A stretch of DNA of 64,000 nucleotides from Hydractinia symbiolongicarpus. Taxonomy: Eukaryota > Cnidaria > Hydrozoa > Anthoathecata > Hydractiniidae. Where the stretch lies: positions 17,938,001 through 18,002,000 of the forward strand of contig NC_079880.1 of NCBI RefSeq assembly GCF_029227915.1, in the 5' to 3' direction. Positions 28,069 to 39,779 of this stretch are shown here, one piece after another. How positions within the stretch are numbered: position 1 is the first letter of the stretch; each line of letters begins with the position of its first letter. The translations under genes were made by a program, and so were the position numbers. A model generated the notes under the pieces. It was not told the origin of the DNA. It ran no database searches and worked only from the letters and a program-made list of their open reading frames with translations.

Positions 28069-28420
28069 TTAGATAGATAGATAGATGTGCATATTTTACA
28101 TGGCTAGCCTCACAAATATCGAGGGATATACCCTGTCTATTATTTCCAGGAGGGGCCATGGCTTAGATGAAGAGTCCTAGAGAATTTAATGCTCATTTTG
28201 AGCGACGCAGACCCAATTAGGGCCCGCGCTCTACTAGACAACTCCCGGCAACATCCAACGGCCCACACAGTGTGCCATCTTCCCAATTTCCCTCACATGG
28301 CTTGGGTTAACCCGGGGCTATGGTAACATTCACTCGCCCATGTGGAATCGCCGTCAAGAGGAATCGAACCACGGTCTCCCGCACAGAGTACGAGAGCTAT
28401 AACCACTAATCTACGGCGCC
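28069..28420 (-). mobile_element. tRNA-derived SINE, copy 1
   Basis: On the minus strand the head reads GGCGCCGTAGATTAGTGGTT...GGTTCGATTCC, a tRNA-like sequence with pol III A and B boxes. A 250-bp body and a (TAGA)n-type tail at the 28069 end follow. About 95% alike by eye to the copies at 38406 and 43585. Confidence 0.85.
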
Positions 28421-28424
28421 ACGG

Positions 28425-28936
28425 TGATACACGATCCGATTAATTTAATTCGATTTGTCGAAATTATATTTAGCGTTAAAATAAAATTGAAACTTCAACT
28501 AAAAATTTAAGAAAACGTTAGAAACGGAGTGTGTTATTTGTTACTAAACGAATTTTGGCTACGGCAAAAAGATTATTTTAATGCCTTCTGTTAATATGCT
28601 CCACAGAGCGCTTCTTCCAACATCCATTCACTGATAAAAATCTCGTTAAATTCTTTTTATCTTTTTTTGAAGACTTGATTTTTTTAAACGTCCTCTAGTA
28701 CTGTTTATTTTTCCTATAGAAACTCACATTTTTCTGAACGCACATTTGATGTACATATTTAAAGCATTTTGATTGTTAAAAACCTTTCGAATAATTGAAA
28801 AATTTGAACCGGTCCGACTTTTTAAAAATTGAATTCGACAAGTCTGAACATGCCGAAAGCATACGATTTTTACATGATACACGATCCAATTTGTCGAATT
28901 CGACTAATCGAATTCGATTAATTGGATCGTGTATCA
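28425..28936. mobile_element. Small inverted-repeat transposon (about 512 bp)
   Basis: The left end TGATACACGATCCGATTAA and the right end (as complement) TGATACACGATCCAATTAA agree over about 36 bp. A second internal copy of the terminus at 28874 faces the right end, making a palindrome with 18-bp perfect arms (28874-28891 and 28920-28937). There is no ORF. It directly abuts SINE copy 1. Confidence 0.65.
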
Positions 28937-30581
28937 TTGCCTTAACCTTATTTAGTATGGGCTTTTTTGACCCTTGTAAGTATGGGGGGAGGTGCATAAA
29001 GTGCCCGCGGGCTGTAACTTTTGTTCGGCAGGAGGCGGATCTAGGATTTTTTTCTGGTTATATTTTTTGGCAGAGTAATGTCAAGGGTTGTGGTGTTGTA
29101 CGAGGTAAATCGGCCGTTTTGTGTTTTTGCTGTAAAAGGAGCTAATATTTTCCCAAAAGTAAGGTTTTTAGGTATTAAAAATCCTTCCTAGATTAGAAAC
29201 TAAAATTTCTTTACAGCCAAATAAAAAACAGTAATCTCCGTAGTTTTAACACTTTATCCTTGTTAAAACATGCGGATGGAAAATGCGTCCGTTTAGCAAA
29301 TTAGATTCGAAACAGGGTTAGCGTTTACATAGTTTCTTTGAATGACATACTGGTAATAAGTATCATCATCTAAGCATCTTTTTACGTTTTACGCACATAA
29401 TACGAGTACAAGTAATAAGTAGGCTTTATTTCAAAATATGCAAGAAGTCTAATAACTAACAATACAACGAAAATTACATTACAAGACAATTTTAGGAATA
29501 GATAGTCGACAGTAGTGCAACATAGAAATATTGTTTGGAATACTATAGTCTGTGTTAACAACCTGCAAATGCAAAAAGAAAACAGCATATAAAAGTATGA
29601 AAACTTTCCAGTTGGACTGTGTAAGATAGCAACATAAAGAGTATATAGTAATCACCTCTTTATGAAGTTAAACAGTTCAATATTAAGGTTACTGGTGTAG
29701 TTTTGCACCAATTTCTATTAAGCAATAATTTTAATGTTATGAAATTCCCACAACAGTAAGGCAGTTTATTAAGCCAGAAAAGAGTTACAAATTAGAAAAA
29801 TAACATCAAAACATTTACCATGTCTGTATATTATTTACCCTCGCAAGTCCCTGTCAACTATGTTTGAAAAATATCTTAATACTGGAAAATCTTTAGGAAA
29901 GTTTTAGTAACTATAGGCCAATTCTGAAGATTCTCATATAAAAAGCAACATAACAAATCCTACTCATAATCATATGTAAACATGACATTTTCATTAGTTT
30001 ACAGTCTGTAACAGAGCGTTCTTTAACATGCAATTCTTGTTTCGATCTGTACTGTTTTATGTGAAAATTATTTCTATGATTTACTTGAATATTCACAAGT
30101 CATTTTGATTGATTTTTTCACCAATTTTGTTGATTATACCACATATATATCCATTGTTTACAGTTTTCCAATATATATTATAAGGATTCAGAACAAATCT
30201 TCTGTGTTCTTTAATTGATAGTGATTTTCGTTGTCAGAAGAATATTCATCATAGGTACTAGGGTGACATCAAAATATCTTATCCTAAAACAAAATTATAT
30301 ATGTTGTATTGCTCAACAAGATGAGAATAAGAAATATTATAAAACAAACTTTGACTATTCTTAGATTAGGTATTGCTTCATTCTTTTGTTTTTAGCAATT
30401 TTATTACAATTCAAAGTAACATGGAAATGTTAAAGAGATCTTCTCATGTTCTTAAATGTTTTGAAATAAGCATATGCTGTATATAAAATGCACTGTTTAA
30501 AAGTTCCCACAAAGTCAAAGTTCTTAGGGACAATCACAATAAAAAGTATATGCTAAACGTATAAATTTGGCGGTGGGACGA
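28937..30581. other. AT-rich intergenic DNA
   Basis: About 1.6 kb with no gene, tRNA or convincing repeat seen. Short ORFs on both strands have no recognisable content. Confidence 0.6.
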
Positions 30582-31115
30582 TGTTGAGGCGTCACACGAG
30601 AGGGAAGTGTTTGTAACAACAAAAATTTTGATTTGAATTGATATCTTGATATACGTTCAAACTAAATAAATACAAAATTACGGTAAATATCCAGTTCAAA
30701 TTTAAATAAAATATTTGACATAGAATAGCTAATACTTACCAGCTGCCCAGTGTAAAGTACTATGAAAATGTGTGACAAGTGTAAACTTATGTGAAATTGA
30801 AGAACAAGCTATATCACTCATAGAAATATTGTGTAAGTAAGATCATCATCATTGTTGTGCATTGAAATATTGTGCATTGAAACTCAAAAACTTGATGTTG
30901 ACTAATCAAGAGCTGACTGAAGAATGACAAAAAAGGAGTGGCAAAACTTATATATACATCACACCAGGTAGGCATGGCAACCAAAAACAAATATGGTAGC
31001 CTGGATGCTGATGATTACCATGGTGTGTCACTCAAACTAAAATATCACTAAATAATTATAAATATAAATATAAACTTTTTTATAAATTTTGTACTTTTTG
31101 AATTTTAACTTTACA
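30582..31115 (-). repeat. BEL/Pao 3' LTR
   Basis: 534 bp, starting TGTTGAGGCGTCACACGAG on the plus strand and ending TTTAACTTTACA. On the coding strand it is preceded by a purine run GGCGGGGAA, a likely polypurine primer site. Confidence 0.92.
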
Positions 31116-31138
31116 TTCCCCGCCAAAAAGGGAAAAAT

Positions 31139-31807
31139 TTATATTATTAATTTCATATCGATTTCATTCGCCATGGCTCCAAGTTCAGCAATAAAATCAC
31201 ACTCCTCGATCGAATGAATAACCACAAGGCCACGAACTGACCTATACGTCTCACGTAACATATTTTCGTTATCGTTTCTGTATTGAATCTTTGCTTTTCG
31301 AGGTAAGCCGTCCGATCCATATTTCAGATGCTTGATAATACTATACGTGTATCGATTTGATAAGGCTGAATCGTGTTTCGTGAATAATATAATGTCACCT
31401 ACGTTGATCGAATCACTTTGAAACCATATAGATTGCTTCATTAACTTAGGTACATGCACTAGAAGCCATACTTCAAACCATGCGTTGAATATTTTTTCAT
31501 TTTCCTTGATGATCTTCGTTGGGTTATCACAGAAAATTATTCCATCTGGACATTGCTCGTTGTTACGTCCCAGTAGTAATCTGTTAGGTGTAATGAGATC
31601 TATGCATTCAAAGTCTCCTGTGATATCTCCTACAGCAAAGGGTAAATTATTGATCTGATTAGCAATACTTGAAGCTAAAGTTTCCCACTGTAGTATCGAC
31701 AATCTGTGATTTTGTAGATTCTTCTCAATTGATAAATTTATCTCTCTAATTTTCCGTTCCACCTTGCCATGCATATTGTGCCCTTGTACCAGACACATCA
31801 AATTCAA
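31139..31807 (-). CDS. Integrase C-terminal part of BEL/Pao (second frame)
   Basis: 222 codons overlapping the end of the main ORF in another frame. It contains NMHGKVERKIREINLSIEK, carrying the third catalytic (Glu) residue of the integrase core, then the core's end and a C-terminal domain (VGDIILFTK, VVIHSIEE) usual for Pao-type integrases. The one-base shift near 31785-31790 separates it from the two Asp residues. In a near-perfect young copy this is the only break seen, so it may be a recent mutation or a sequencing error. Confidence 0.8.
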   Translation of the reverse strand: MNLMCLVQGHNMHGKVERKIREINLSIEKNLQNHRLSILQWETLASSIANQINNLPFAVGDITGDFECIDLITPNRLLLGRNNEQCPDGIIFCDNPTKIIKENEKIFNAWFEVWLLVHVPKLMKQSIWFQSDSINVGDIILFTKHDSALSNRYTYSIIKHLKYGSDGLPRKAKIQYRNDNENMLRETYRSVRGLVVIHSIEECDFIAELGAMANEIDMKLII

Positions 31808-34800
31808 CCCGAGCTTTTTTCATTAATTTTGATTTGAGGTTGATCCAATCCAGATGCATCTCTTTGCAGCCTTTTACAAGTTGGCTGCCTTCATCACAAA
31901 GCACACGTTTTGGGTACCCGTGGTCACAGGAAAATCTTGTGAATGCTTGAATGAAGGATGTCGTTGAATAATCATCCATAACTTTGATTTTCACAGCGGA
32001 TGTGGCACAACAACAAAAGACAATTAACCATATCTTTGTGGTTGTACGCTTATGTTGTGGCGTATAAGACTGATATGGACCAGATAAATCTAATTGGGTA
32101 AAATAAAAGGCTAGAGCAATGGTCATGTTACACGAAGATATCGGTCCCATTGCCATTTCAACCGTTCGTTTGGCAAGATATCTGCAGCGAAGGCATGATC
32201 GTTTGATATGTTTGATGAGGATTCTTCCTTCAATGATATGTACCTTCTTGAGGACATATCGATGTGTTGTCTCAACACCAGAATGTTTTACTGTTGTGTT
32301 ATTCCAGTGCACGTCTAACGATATACTGAACGCTATTGGTGAAAATCTTTCAAGTAAGGGAACGCAAAACGTAACTGAAGACAAATCTTTCATCACATCT
32401 GTAAATGTACCAGCAATTTTCACTTCTTTATCTGGTAGAATTCGCCCTGTATATAGCAGGATGTTATCCTTTTCTGTCGAGATTTTTTCATACTTTGATT
32501 TGCTTAAGAAATGGTAGACTTCTTTTGTCCCCTTTTCAAAGAAATATCTTTCGGCGGCTTTGATTTCTTCATCACGAAGCACAATTGAATGAGGCTTGGC
32601 TTTTTTGTTGACTTTGATATGATTAATGAGGATCTTGCAGAATCTGATCACGTATGCCATGATATTGATGACCATGGTGAATTTGTGCCTGAGGGGATCT
32701 AGTAGGTATTGTGAATACCGATAACGCCTTCTCATCTCTTCCAGCAGGGTCGCTGAAATGTTAGAGGCAGTCATGTGATGAACCCAAATGATCCTTTCCT
32801 TCTTCACCTCCGACATTTGATGCTCCGACAACCTCAATTCGGCCGTAGATTGCGCAGGAAACTTATCTGCTGGTAGATGCATCCAATTGAGACCATTTAT
32901 CCATGTTGATGACTGATTTACATTTTCAATGGTGGCACCACGTCTTGTACCTATATCAGCTACCATATTCTTGGATTGTACGTAGCTCCATTGATCTTTC
33001 GATGTAAAACGATGTATCTCCAAAACACGGTTCCTCACCCACTGTTTTAACGGCTTCTCATCGTTACTGATCCAATGAAGAGTGATCTGACTGTCAGTAA
33101 ACTTCTTAGTAGATTTGACAAGATTCTTGAATGAGCGTTTGACAATCTCTCCGGTATGAGTGTTCAGAAGTGCAGCATAAAGTTCTGCCCTGGGAAGTGA
33201 TATATCCTTGGGTACAGTTCTTGTCCTTGATAACACTAACTGACATGAATAATTGCCATTCTTTCGTAAAATACGGGCATAAGTGCATACACAAACAAGA
33301 TGTTGACTGGCATCTCCAAAGTCGAGTAATTCTATATCCATACTTACAGCATCTTGAGGAATAATTGTGCGTTTGAATCGAATGTTTCCAATTTCCTTCA
33401 TCATTTCAAAATTTGACAACCAAATCTGACGAAGGTCATCAGGTAGAACATCATCCCAATGAAATTGCCGAAGACATAATTCACGTAAGTCTAACTTCAG
33501 TGAGGCTACGAGTGGAGCGATTTTTCCAGTTAGGTCATAGATTTCTGCAACCTTCAATATACAGTGTCTTCTGGTTAACTTTTTAGGGATGATATCAGTG
33601 GCACCTTCTGGCTTCTTTCCCCTTAACTTCTTTGCAAAATTGAGTTGAGATATATTCAATGATAGCTCATCAGTTTCCGGAAACCATTTCATTCCTCCAA
33701 CCATGATTGATTCACCATCATCTGTAAGATTGGGAAGTGGTTTATCTCCAGAAAAGGTAACTCCTTTCAAGACAAAACCACCAGGTTGAATAACGTATTC
33801 CAATTGATCTGCTCGCGAATGTGCTGTATTGACCTCATCTTCCCCAGTAATACAGTCATCGACGTAGACGTCTTCATGAACAATTCTGTGTACTTCTGGG
33901 AATTTTTCCTTGAACGTATTTGCGATTTCTCTGAGTCCCTGCTCAGCTTGGTTACCGCTTGATCTTATCCCATAAATGAGCGTTTTGATAACTTTTTCAC
34001 ATGGTATTCTGTTTACATCGAGATTTTCCTGCCAAACATACCTTTGGTAGCACCAATGTTTCTCGTGAAGTCGTATCGTATTGTACATTTTACGAATGTC
34101 TGTGTGAATACCGATCTTGTGGGTTGACCAGCGAACGAGAATCTCTTGAAGTTTGTTCAGATTGTTACTACCTTTTGCAAGTATGTCATTGAGGCTGAAA
34201 CCAGAGGCTGTAGGGAATGATCCATCAAAAACTATACGACATGGTGTGGTTACTGATGTCATCTTCCAGACAACTCTCCATGGTATAAAATTTTGAATAA
34301 TGTTATTATTGAGAGCAAACTGCGATTCTTCAGAAAGATTATGAACATATTCCACAAATCCAAGCTGTTGCAGTTTTGACTCTGAATCTATGATGTCAGC
34401 TTTATCTGTGGGATTCTTTTCCAACTTTCTTAACTGTTGATAGTAAGTCTTGACTGCGATATCCTTATTTGGAGCCAATTTGAGCTCGGGATTGTCGATG
34501 AATGGTAAAGTAGCTGTAATCATTTGACTTTTCAGATCGATGTCAATGGACTCGTTGATGATACTCTGCTCCATTTCTTCTCTAATGCTGATGGTTTGTT
34601 GATGTGATGAATTCTTGCATTCTTTACAGTTTCGACAGTTAATGCATCTATAGGTTATCTCTGAGCCAGTGGTCTCAACGTCCTCGAAATGTTTCTGTAT
34701 CTTGGATGGAAGAGTTGGAAAAGATAGATCAGGATTGACTTGAACACCCATCCTAAATAGCTTGTACTGATTGCTGAAGAAGGAAGATACTTCAGACTCC

Positions 34801-37304
34801 GTGAAGAAACTTTGATGAATGCAAGTAAAAACAGAGTGCGGTCCACCAATGATTCCACGTCCTCCACTTGCATTGAAAAATGGTGACTCATAAATTGCTA
34901 GACCAGAGTGGAGCTGATAGACCAACTTTGGATGGTAGCGTAGGTATTTGATGCCTATCATAAAATGAACGTCACCACCTACAGTTGATGATGGTTTAGG
35001 AAGTAATGATGGATCTCTACCAGACGTCTTGTATGAGGAGCAGATATCGTTGTATGGTTCTTCTAACGGATATTGTGGAAAGGTACCAGCGATATTATCC
35101 AAGCAAGTACCAGATAATGAAGCCATTTGACCTTTAAACAAAGGAATTTTGACATTATATATTCCATGTGTGGATTGAGTTGTTGCAGTACCAATGCCAC
35201 TGATTTTTATTGACTGAGATGATTCCTGCTGGACATTTGAAGAACCAAGTGACTTGACTGCCGAGTACTTTACAATAAAATCACTACATCCATTATCGAA
35301 GAATATAGTATATTGTTGGTTATTGATGATGATTGATTGCAGAAGAAATATGCCATGATTTAGTGCTTTCTCTTCACCAGATACACCATTTGATTTGAAA
35401 CACTGATTTATGAAGGACAAACTGATATTTCGAGCAAATGTTGGAAGACTTGAATTTCGTACACATCGGCTTTTGAATTTCTCTAGGAGATCTTTGTTGG
35501 CTTGGTTATCCTTGTGCTCGTCACATACAAGAACATGTTTTCGTACAGTATACTTCTCATGTGAGTCGTGCTTACAAACGAAATCGTGTTGGCAGCGCCT
35601 TTCCTTGTGTTTTCCTGATGAGACATCTGCTCCGGGATAAAGACACTGATAACAGTATCCCTTTTCCCTGAGCAATGCAAATCGATTAGCAGGAGTGAGC
35701 TCAGCAAATTTCTTGCATGTGTAGTATTGAATAATACGACTACCATTTGGACCTGAAGTTGATACATGATCGAATTCACCATCATGAGCTTCACAAATCG
35801 AACAGGTGACTACAGATGAAGATGAGTTGAAAGCTTTCTTCCTGTCTTTTTGATGATCTTGTGTCCTTGAAGCTTTGGATGATGAATTGCTGTTAGGTCC
35901 AATAAGATTGATCTTCTGTTGTTGAATTCGTTGTTCTTTCTCGAGGAATTCTACCAGTTTGCACCATGTGTCTTTTGGAGGTACATCTTCATTGATTGCT
36001 AACCATCGCGACAAACGAGAGTCACCAAGAAGTGAAGAGATCTGTTGAATTCCATTACCATAATAGAGATATTCCTCGACGTGATGTTCTTCAGCCAATG
36101 ACATGAGCTCTTTCATAAGATTAACAATGTTGCTTAACGCAAGTGCAAGATTGTCTGCATTTTTTGAACGGGAGAGATGTTCCATGTAAGTAAGTTGATT
36201 CAATTTTTTTGATAGCATGTGTTTAACGTTACCATATGCAAATTGAAGTCTCTTCCAAATCTCGTTAATGTCTGCAAGGCTTTTGACCATGCTGTATGCT
36301 GGATCCTTGAGATAATTATTTTTCAGCAGATCAGGTAACAGATGTTTTGGTGTGGATTCTTGATGCAGCTTATTAAAGTTGGGTTTAAAAGTGTAAAAAT
36401 CTGATGAGTCTGATGTGCCAGAAAATTTTTCCAAGTGTATATTTAATTTTGATGCAGTGAACAATTTTTGCTTGTACACATCACGACTTTGCAGTAATGA
36501 ATGTAACTTTCTTGCATAATTTGATTTGATTTGAATCAACTTTTCGTAACTATGACCAATATTTTGAACATCGAGCAATACTTCAGCTGTGTTGAATGAT
36601 GTCTGAAGTATCAGTTCATATTTTTGTGCAATTTTATTGACAAGTTCATTTTTAGATGACAAATCTGTTTTCATTTGTAACAATTCAGGATCAGTTAAGT
36701 CACCAAGGTTAATAGAAAAATCAGTGATGAGTTCAGATAAAATTCTTTGTAGATCAGCAATGACAAACAGCTTTGAACATTCTTTACGAGAAGCTTCATC
36801 GTTTTTTTTCTTTATTTGCTGAAGGTCGAGTTTGGATTTGCAGTCCTTTGAGTTCTTTATGTACTCCTTGACGTTGATAAGTGTACAGGCAATTTGACGG
36901 ACTAGATCTTGGGTCTGATTTTCAGCTTTGAGAAGAATATCATATCGCCTAAGTGATGTTCGTAATTCCTGTAACTTGACAACTGCAGCATTAACATCTA
37001 CTGTACTATCAGGTGTTATGGGATTCTCGTCAATTATGTCTTCAATCTCCTGAATCAAAATATTAGCTTCAACTTCGTTGTTGGAAGGCATTTCTATAAT
37101 TGAGAGTTGGTCAAGTTGTAGTGAAATATTGGCTTTCTCGAGCGCAGATAACTGAGAATTGTAAGTTTCTGGGATGTGAGTTTCTGGAACGTAAACTTCT
37201 TCTTCGCGACGAATAACACGTCCAGTTGAATTGAGTTCACGATAATCAATTCGATTAAGGTTACGTCTTGTAGATTGATTTCTTGAGTTGTCCAGTTTGA
37301 ACAA
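31746..37304 (-). CDS. BEL/Pao gag-pol polyprotein
   Basis: 1852 residues. In order: coiled-coil gag region (1-250), a gag domain with LEKFSGTSDSSDFYTF (about 290-400), a Cys/His-rich region (CSICEAHDGEFDH and CYQCLYPG, about 505-600), an aspartic protease-like segment with FFDNGCSDF (about 667, Asn in place of the usual Ser/Thr after Asp), reverse transcriptase (HTDIRKMYN and YVDD near 1146), RNase H (DFGDASQH near 1325 and TDSQITLHW), an HHCC zinc-binding integrase N-terminus (CLRCRY near 1710), and the integrase core with two catalytic Asp (TQLDLSGPY; VLCDEGSQL). The order protease-RT-RNase H-integrase is that of BEL/Pao. It stops early in the core because of a frameshift. Confidence 0.93.
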   Translation of the reverse strand: MFKLDNSRNQSTRRNLNRIDYRELNSTGRVIRREEEVYVPETHIPETYNSQLSALEKANISLQLDQLSIIEMPSNNEVEANILIQEIEDIIDENPITPDSTVDVNAAVVKLQELRTSLRRYDILLKAENQTQDLVRQIACTLINVKEYIKNSKDCKSKLDLQQIKKKNDEASRKECSKLFVIADLQRILSELITDFSINLGDLTDPELLQMKTDLSSKNELVNKIAQKYELILQTSFNTAEVLLDVQNIGHSYEKLIQIKSNYARKLHSLLQSRDVYKQKLFTASKLNIHLEKFSGTSDSSDFYTFKPNFNKLHQESTPKHLLPDLLKNNYLKDPAYSMVKSLADINEIWKRLQFAYGNVKHMLSKKLNQLTYMEHLSRSKNADNLALALSNIVNLMKELMSLAEEHHVEEYLYYGNGIQQISSLLGDSRLSRWLAINEDVPPKDTWCKLVEFLEKEQRIQQQKINLIGPNSNSSSKASRTQDHQKDRKKAFNSSSSVVTCSICEAHDGEFDHVSTSGPNGSRIIQYYTCKKFAELTPANRFALLREKGYCYQCLYPGADVSSGKHKERRCQHDFVCKHDSHEKYTVRKHVLVCDEHKDNQANKDLLEKFKSRCVRNSSLPTFARNISLSFINQCFKSNGVSGEEKALNHGIFLLQSIIINNQQYTIFFDNGCSDFIVKYSAVKSLGSSNVQQESSQSIKISGIGTATTQSTHGIYNVKIPLFKGQMASLSGTCLDNIAGTFPQYPLEEPYNDICSSYKTSGRDPSLLPKPSSTVGGDVHFMIGIKYLRYHPKLVYQLHSGLAIYESPFFNASGGRGIIGGPHSVFTCIHQSFFTESEVSSFFSNQYKLFRMGVQVNPDLSFPTLPSKIQKHFEDVETTGSEITYRCINCRNCKECKNSSHQQTISIREEMEQSIINESIDIDLKSQMITATLPFIDNPELKLAPNKDIAVKTYYQQLRKLEKNPTDKADIIDSESKLQQLGFVEYVHNLSEESQFALNNNIIQNFIPWRVVWKMTSVTTPCRIVFDGSFPTASGFSLNDILAKGSNNLNKLQEILVRWSTHKIGIHTDIRKMYNTIRLHEKHWCYQRYVWQENLDVNRIPCEKVIKTLIYGIRSSGNQAEQGLREIANTFKEKFPEVHRIVHEDVYVDDCITGEDEVNTAHSRADQLEYVIQPGGFVLKGVTFSGDKPLPNLTDDGESIMVGGMKWFPETDELSLNISQLNFAKKLRGKKPEGATDIIPKKLTRRHCILKVAEIYDLTGKIAPLVASLKLDLRELCLRQFHWDDVLPDDLRQIWLSNFEMMKEIGNIRFKRTIIPQDAVSMDIELLDFGDASQHLVCVCTYARILRKNGNYSCQLVLSRTRTVPKDISLPRAELYAALLNTHTGEIVKRSFKNLVKSTKKFTDSQITLHWISNDEKPLKQWVRNRVLEIHRFTSKDQWSYVQSKNMVADIGTRRGATIENVNQSSTWINGLNWMHLPADKFPAQSTAELRLSEHQMSEVKKERIIWVHHMTASNISATLLEEMRRRYRYSQYLLDPLRHKFTMVINIMAYVIRFCKILINHIKVNKKAKPHSIVLRDEEIKAAERYFFEKGTKEVYHFLSKSKYEKISTEKDNILLYTGRILPDKEVKIAGTFTDVMKDLSSVTFCVPLLERFSPIAFSISLDVHWNNTTVKHSGVETTHRYVLKKVHIIEGRILIKHIKRSCLRCRYLAKRTVEMAMGPISSCNMTIALAFYFTQLDLSGPYQSYTPQHKRTTTKIWLIVFCCCATSAVKIKVMDDYSTTSFIQAFTRFSCDHGYPKRVLCDEGSQLVKGCKEMHLDWINLKSKLMKKARVEFDVSGTRAQYAWQGGTEN

Positions 37305-37459
37305 TTACATCAATGACAACTTTAATTGATAAATAATGAATATTGATGATTACACAGAATGATTGACAACTATCTCAAACGATGATTGAAGAAGTGATTA
37401 ATAATTATGTTGAATATGAAATTGTACATAGTAACTTCAGCTTTTAAAATCTGTTTGAA

Positions 37460-37993
37460 TGTTGAGGCGTCACACGAGAGGGAAGTGTTTGTAACAACAA
37501 AAATTTTGATTTGAATTGATATCTTGATATACGTTCAAACTAAATAAATACAAAATTACGGTAAATATCCAGTTCAAATTTAAATAAAATATTTGACATA
37601 GAATAGCTAATACTTACCAGCTGCCCAGTGTAAAGTACTATGAAAATGTGTGACAAGTGTAAACTTATGTGAAATTGAAGAACAAGCTATATCACTCATA
37701 GAAATATTGTGTAAGTAAGATCATCATCATTGTTGTGCATTGAAATATTGTGCATTGAAACTCAAAAACTTGATGTTGACTAATCAAGAGCTGACTGAAG
37801 AATGACAAAAAAGGAGTGGCAAAACTTATATATACATCACACCAGGTAGGCATGGCAACCAAAAACAAATATGGTAGCCTGGATGCTGATGATTACCCTG
37901 GTGTTTCACTCAAACTAAAATATCACTAAATAATTATAAATATAAATATAAACTTTTTTATAAATTTTGTACTTTTTGAATTTTAACTTTACA
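37460..37993 (-). repeat. BEL/Pao 5' LTR
   Basis: 534 bp, practically identical to the other LTR; differences were seen only near 37898 and 37906 (equivalent to 31019 and 31027). The main ORF starts 155 bp inside the element from this LTR. Confidence 0.92.
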
Positions 37994-38405
37994 AACGAAA
38001 TAGAATCCTTTGACGTTTAAGTATATCTCATACAATGAGAAAATGAGTAGGTCGGATTTTTCCTAGGGATTTTCAGATAGGAGCAATTAAATTTGTTCCC
38101 TGGACTAAAAAACAGTATAACGCTACTCAACATTGTTTGCAGACCCTTTTATACCACATAAGCCAACTGATGGCTTGTTCTCTTTTTTTTTAATTTCCAA
38201 TCAATTATAAAGCACATCAATTAAATATGATTGGATAGATAAAAAGATATCACGGCATCCAAAGGAAAGGAAAAAAAAATCCCGTTTTTTTTTCTTCGAC
38301 TTGTCGACTCGGGTTTTTATCACCGCAAGCAAGTCAGTCGGAGGACGCAAACATAACGTATTTTAATGGCAGCCTTACTGTACTGTGCGTGGCTACCATG
38401 TGATG
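37994..38405. other. Intergenic DNA
   Basis: About 410 bp with no gene seen. There are A/T runs (AAAAAAAATCCCGTTTTTTTT near 38275) and a GTCGACTCGGG stretch. Confidence 0.5.
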
Positions 38406-38752
38406 TTAGATAGATAGATGTGCATATTTTACATGGCTAGCCTCACAAATATCGAGGGATATATCCTGTCTATTATTTCCAGGAGGGGCCATGGGGTAGA
38501 TGGAGAGTCCTAGAGTATTAATGCTCATTTTGAGCTACGCAAACCCAATTAGAGCCCGCGCTCTACTAGACAACTCCCAGCAACATCCAACGGCCCACAC
38601 AGTGTGCCATCTTCCCAATTTCCCTCACATGGCTTGGGTTAACCCGGGGCTATGGTAACATTCACTCGCCCATGTTAAATCGCCGTCAAGAGGAATCGAA
38701 CCCCGGTCTCCCGCACAGAGTACGAGAGCTATAACCACTAATCTACGGCGCC
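38406..38752 (-). mobile_element. tRNA-derived SINE, copy 2
   Basis: The same SINE as at 28069. Its tRNA-like head ends at 38752 and its (TAGA)n tail lies at 38406. A short echo of the head (ATAACCACTAATCTA) follows at 38756-38770. Confidence 0.85.
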
Positions 38753-39779
38753 ACATAACCACTAATCTAATTTCTAAAATTTATTATAATGGAATTAGAT
38801 GATAGCAAATATGGCTACTTCGGGTATTTCAAAATTTTTTGGCTACCTTTGAGCTATAATAGTGCTCACAAAAAAAAGTACACCAACATCACTCCAATCA
38901 AAATAAGTTCTCCAAACAATACTCTATCAAAAAAAATTTACCTGATATTCCTAGTTTGGGTAGAACTTGAAATATCGTGTTCGATTTCCTTGCAACCACA
39001 TTTCCAAGACGAATCCAGGTTGTCTTTTTCAGCCATGTGTCACCGCAGCTTATCGCCAAAGGAACTTGCTATTTTGGGCTTTCGTTCATCCGGCATGGTT
39101 TATTTCTCTAAAAAAAACTGACCAAGCTCCCTCTCTTTTCCACGGGGCCTAAAATTTCATGTTTTTTAAAGATATTCTTCGCCGCGTCCGCATCCCTTGA
39201 GCGCAGGAAGCCATTATGGAATTCGGAAACCACGCGTGATTTTTAAAAAACCCGGCGCATGCGCACACTTTCCTTCCATCGACAGATGGCCGTGCATCAC
39301 AGGAAGTGATGACGTCAAAACGAGACAATGGTAGAAGAAAATATATCTTTCTTGGAAATTCTCTTTTTTTATCTTTTTTAAAACTATTTACAGTACTAGT
39401 CATTAAGGTGGTGCTCCTAAAAAATTGTGGTTTTAATATTTTGGGCGTATTTTATGCAGAATTTCCTGTTCTTTCAGATGGTGTATGCATTAATTGCCTT
39501 TTTTAACGGAAAACGCTGCAAAAACTTTTTTACCTTAGCAACGTCCCTAGCAACCATATTTTAGACAGAAATTGACCTTTTTAAGTCTCTTTCTCTGTAC
39601 CTTTTTGGGCGCTTTTATTAGGGTTTATCTTATTTGCTTTTCGGATAGTTTAGCAATACTCTGTAACCACATTTCGGCTGTTTCTGATGACACGAGCAGT
39701 TCTAGCGTTGTTACTAGCTAGCTGACTGTTTGGTTGTGAAAATATTTACTTGTCCAGAAAGTTGTATAGTTTTTATCAC
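38753..39779. other. Intergenic DNA
   Basis: About 1 kb without a recognisable gene. A CG-containing stretch (39180-39320) includes GATGACGTCA. ORFs here lack any family signature. Confidence 0.5.

Larger units (their letters stand above)
30582..37993 (-). mobile_element. BEL/Pao LTR retrotransposon, nearly intact
   Basis: 7.4 kb with 534-bp LTRs (TG...CA ends) and one long gag-pol on the minus strand, plus a short frame-shifted remainder. Flanking bases GACGA and AACGA suggest a 5-bp target duplication with one mismatch. The LTRs differ at only about two positions by eye, so the insertion is young. There is no envelope gene. Confidence 0.93.

Noticed and set aside
28350-28424. Functional tRNA gene
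   Set aside because: The tRNA-like sequence is the head of a SINE present three times with identical body and tail; stems are imperfect.
32119-36822. Plus-strand ORFs across the BEL/Pao element
   Set aside because: Antisense shadows of gag-pol.
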